From the NCBI GenBank assembly GCA_009837685.1, contig VXTA01000028.1, forward strand, positions 1 to 6,157: 6,157 bases of DNA, read 5' to 3'. Below, in pieces: positions 5,229 through 6,157 of this stretch. The first letter of the stretch is position 1; each line of letters opens with the position of its first letter. Below the pieces are notes generated by a model, which was given only the letters and a program-made list of their open reading frames with translations, ran no database searches and was not told the origin of the DNA. The translations under genes were made by a program, and so were the position numbers. Source of the DNA: Chloroflexota bacterium. Lineage in GTDB: Bacteria; Chloroflexota; Dehalococcoidia; Lucifugimonadales; Lucifugimonadaceae.

Positions 5229-6157
5229 TCACTTGGCTTGGAAATGCGGCATTACGCCTTCGGCGAAGCGGTGCATTTGCTCTAGGGTCGCAGATTCGGG
5301 CATGCCCATGCCGGTGATGCCGATGTTGACTTCTTCGAGGCCGGGGTAGCGCTCCTGGACTTCGAGGAGCTTTTCGGTTACGAGGTCGGCGGGGCCGGCG
5401 AAGAAGCCGCCGGATTTGGCGTCTTCGTCGATCGTGGGTAGGTCGGCGGTTAGGAGTTGGGCAGGATCGTTGGAGTTGATAGCGGCTACTTGGGCGTCGG
5501 AGAGGCCGCGTACGAAGCCGAGGGGCCCGAACATCTTGACGCGTTCTTCGGCCCACAGGCGGGATTCTTCGATGGCTTGTTCGGGGGTGTCGGCGATGTA
5601 GACGGAGAAGGAGATGATGAGGTCGCCGCCGAGTTCTAGTTCGCGCCCGTGTTCGGCTTGGACTTCTTGCCATTTGTGGACGACGACGTCGGATGCTCCG
5701 CCGGGCGCGGCACCGCCGCCGATCATGCCTTTGATGCCGTATTTGGCCATGAAGTTGAGGCCGCGTTCGGATGCGGAGACGACGGGTTGCCACCACTCGA
5801 CGGGGTATTTCGGTCGTGGAACGAGGGTGATTTCTTCGAGTTCGTACCCCCGGTAGGGGACTCGTGGCGGGATTTCGTAATGCTTGCCGTGGTGGGAAAA
5901 TGCGGGTTCGTTGAAGGCTTTCCACATGACGTCGACCTGTTCTTCGAAGAGTTCGCGATTGGCGTCTTGGTCGATGATGGGGTTGCCGAATACTTCGACT
6001 TCGCGGGAGTGATAGCCGCGGCCGATGCCGAAGCGGACGCGCCCGTCGGTGAGGATGTCGGCGGTGGCGTAGTCTTCGGCGAGGCGGAGGGGGTGCCACA
6101 TGGGGTTGATGTTGAATCCGCAGCCGAATCGGAGGTCTTTGGTGACGTGTGGGAGGC
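5229..6157 (-). CDS. LLM-class flavin/F420-dependent oxidoreductase (bacterial luciferase-like), N-terminus outside the window
   Basis: The reading frame stays open to the window edge: upstream of the Met codon at 6101 it continues as ...LPHVTKDLRFGCGFNIN-P for 18 more codons, so that Met is internal and 308 residues are visible. The segment L-R-x-G-x-G-x-N...HPLRLAEDYATADILTDGR followed by VRFGIGRGYHSREVEVFG is the signature part of the luciferase-like monooxygenase fold, a TIM barrel that binds FMN or F420. Later parts fit as well: the VEWWQPVVSASERG region, a helical insert (about 160-250), and the C-terminal FFAGPADLVTEKLLEVQERY and GMGMPESATLEQMHRF helices. Such enzymes oxidise organic substrates with reduced flavin and O2, or transfer hydride with F420. 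Neither cofactor nor substrate can be decided here. The missing N-terminus is probably a few dozen residues. It is the first visible gene of the minus-strand string that goes on through the toxin-antitoxin pair to the racemase-like gene. Confidence 0.95.
   Translation of the reverse strand, partial: LPHVTKDLRFGCGFNINPMWHPLRLAEDYATADILTDGRVRFGIGRGYHSREVEVFGNPIIDQDANRELFEEQVDVMWKAFNEPAFSHHGKHYEIPPRVPYRGYELEEITLVPRPKYPVEWWQPVVSASERGLNFMAKYGIKGMIGGGAAPGGASDVVVHKWQEVQAEHGRELELGGDLIISFSVYIADTPEQAIEESRLWAEERVKMFGPLGFVRGLSDAQVAAINSNDPAQLLTADLPTIDEDAKSGGFFAGPADLVTEKLLEVQERYPGLEEVNIGITGMGMPESATLEQMHRFAEGVMPHFQAK

Noticed and set aside
5221..6099. 292-codon minus-strand ORF overlapping the LLM oxidoreductase
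   Set aside because: It is extremely Arg/Pro-rich, the typical product of reading a real GC-rich gene in a shifted frame; the LLM frame has clear family motifs.

Overview
The window reads as bacterial chromosome of moderate GC content, densely packed with genes on both strands. No rRNA, tRNA, CRISPR array, transposase or phage gene is visible. An enolase-superfamily (mandelate racemase-like) dehydratase and a bacterial luciferase-like (LLM) flavin/F420 oxidoreductase lie side by side, with FitAB/VapBC toxin-antitoxin genes and a lipoprotein cytochrome c nearby. Expansion of exactly these two enzyme families is reported for marine SAR202 Chloroflexota, and actinobacteria are the main alternative. 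This placement is inference from gene content, not a phylogenetic result.

Layout. Bases 1-96 (+) are the last 31 codons of a PIN-domain (VapC-type) toxin cut by the window edge. Its stop overlaps the GTG start of a small lipoprotein c-type cytochrome (93-530, +). After a 75-base gap that holds a perfect 15-base palindrome comes a four-helix membrane protein (606-1139, +), whose start is doubtful because a 23-codon ORF in another frame ends at an internal ATGA. A membrane sensor histidine kinase (1150-2418, -) converges on it. A divergent spacer of about 205 bases follows, then a second four-helix membrane protein (2624-3166, +) that resembles the first one at its C-terminus, including a shared terminal Trp-Glu-Arg.

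The right half is a minus-strand gene string read from right to left: LLM oxidoreductase (runs off the window at 6157), then VapB/FitA antitoxin (5182-4916), VapC/FitB toxin (4906-4484) and mandelate racemase-like enzyme (4487-3207). The antitoxin has a strong ribosome binding site. The toxin has no ATG, GTG or TTG start that keeps its active site and most likely starts at ATT 4906. The toxin stop overlaps the racemase ATG as ATGA. The toxin-antitoxin pair is thus embedded between two catabolic-type enzymes in what looks like one transcription unit.

The most notable points are the repeated coupling of a PIN toxin gene to a downstream metabolic or redox gene by a 4-base stop/start overlap (both ends of the window), the probable non-canonical toxin start, and the pair of similar small membrane proteins on either side of an orphan sensor kinase whose extracytoplasmic loop is almost absent.
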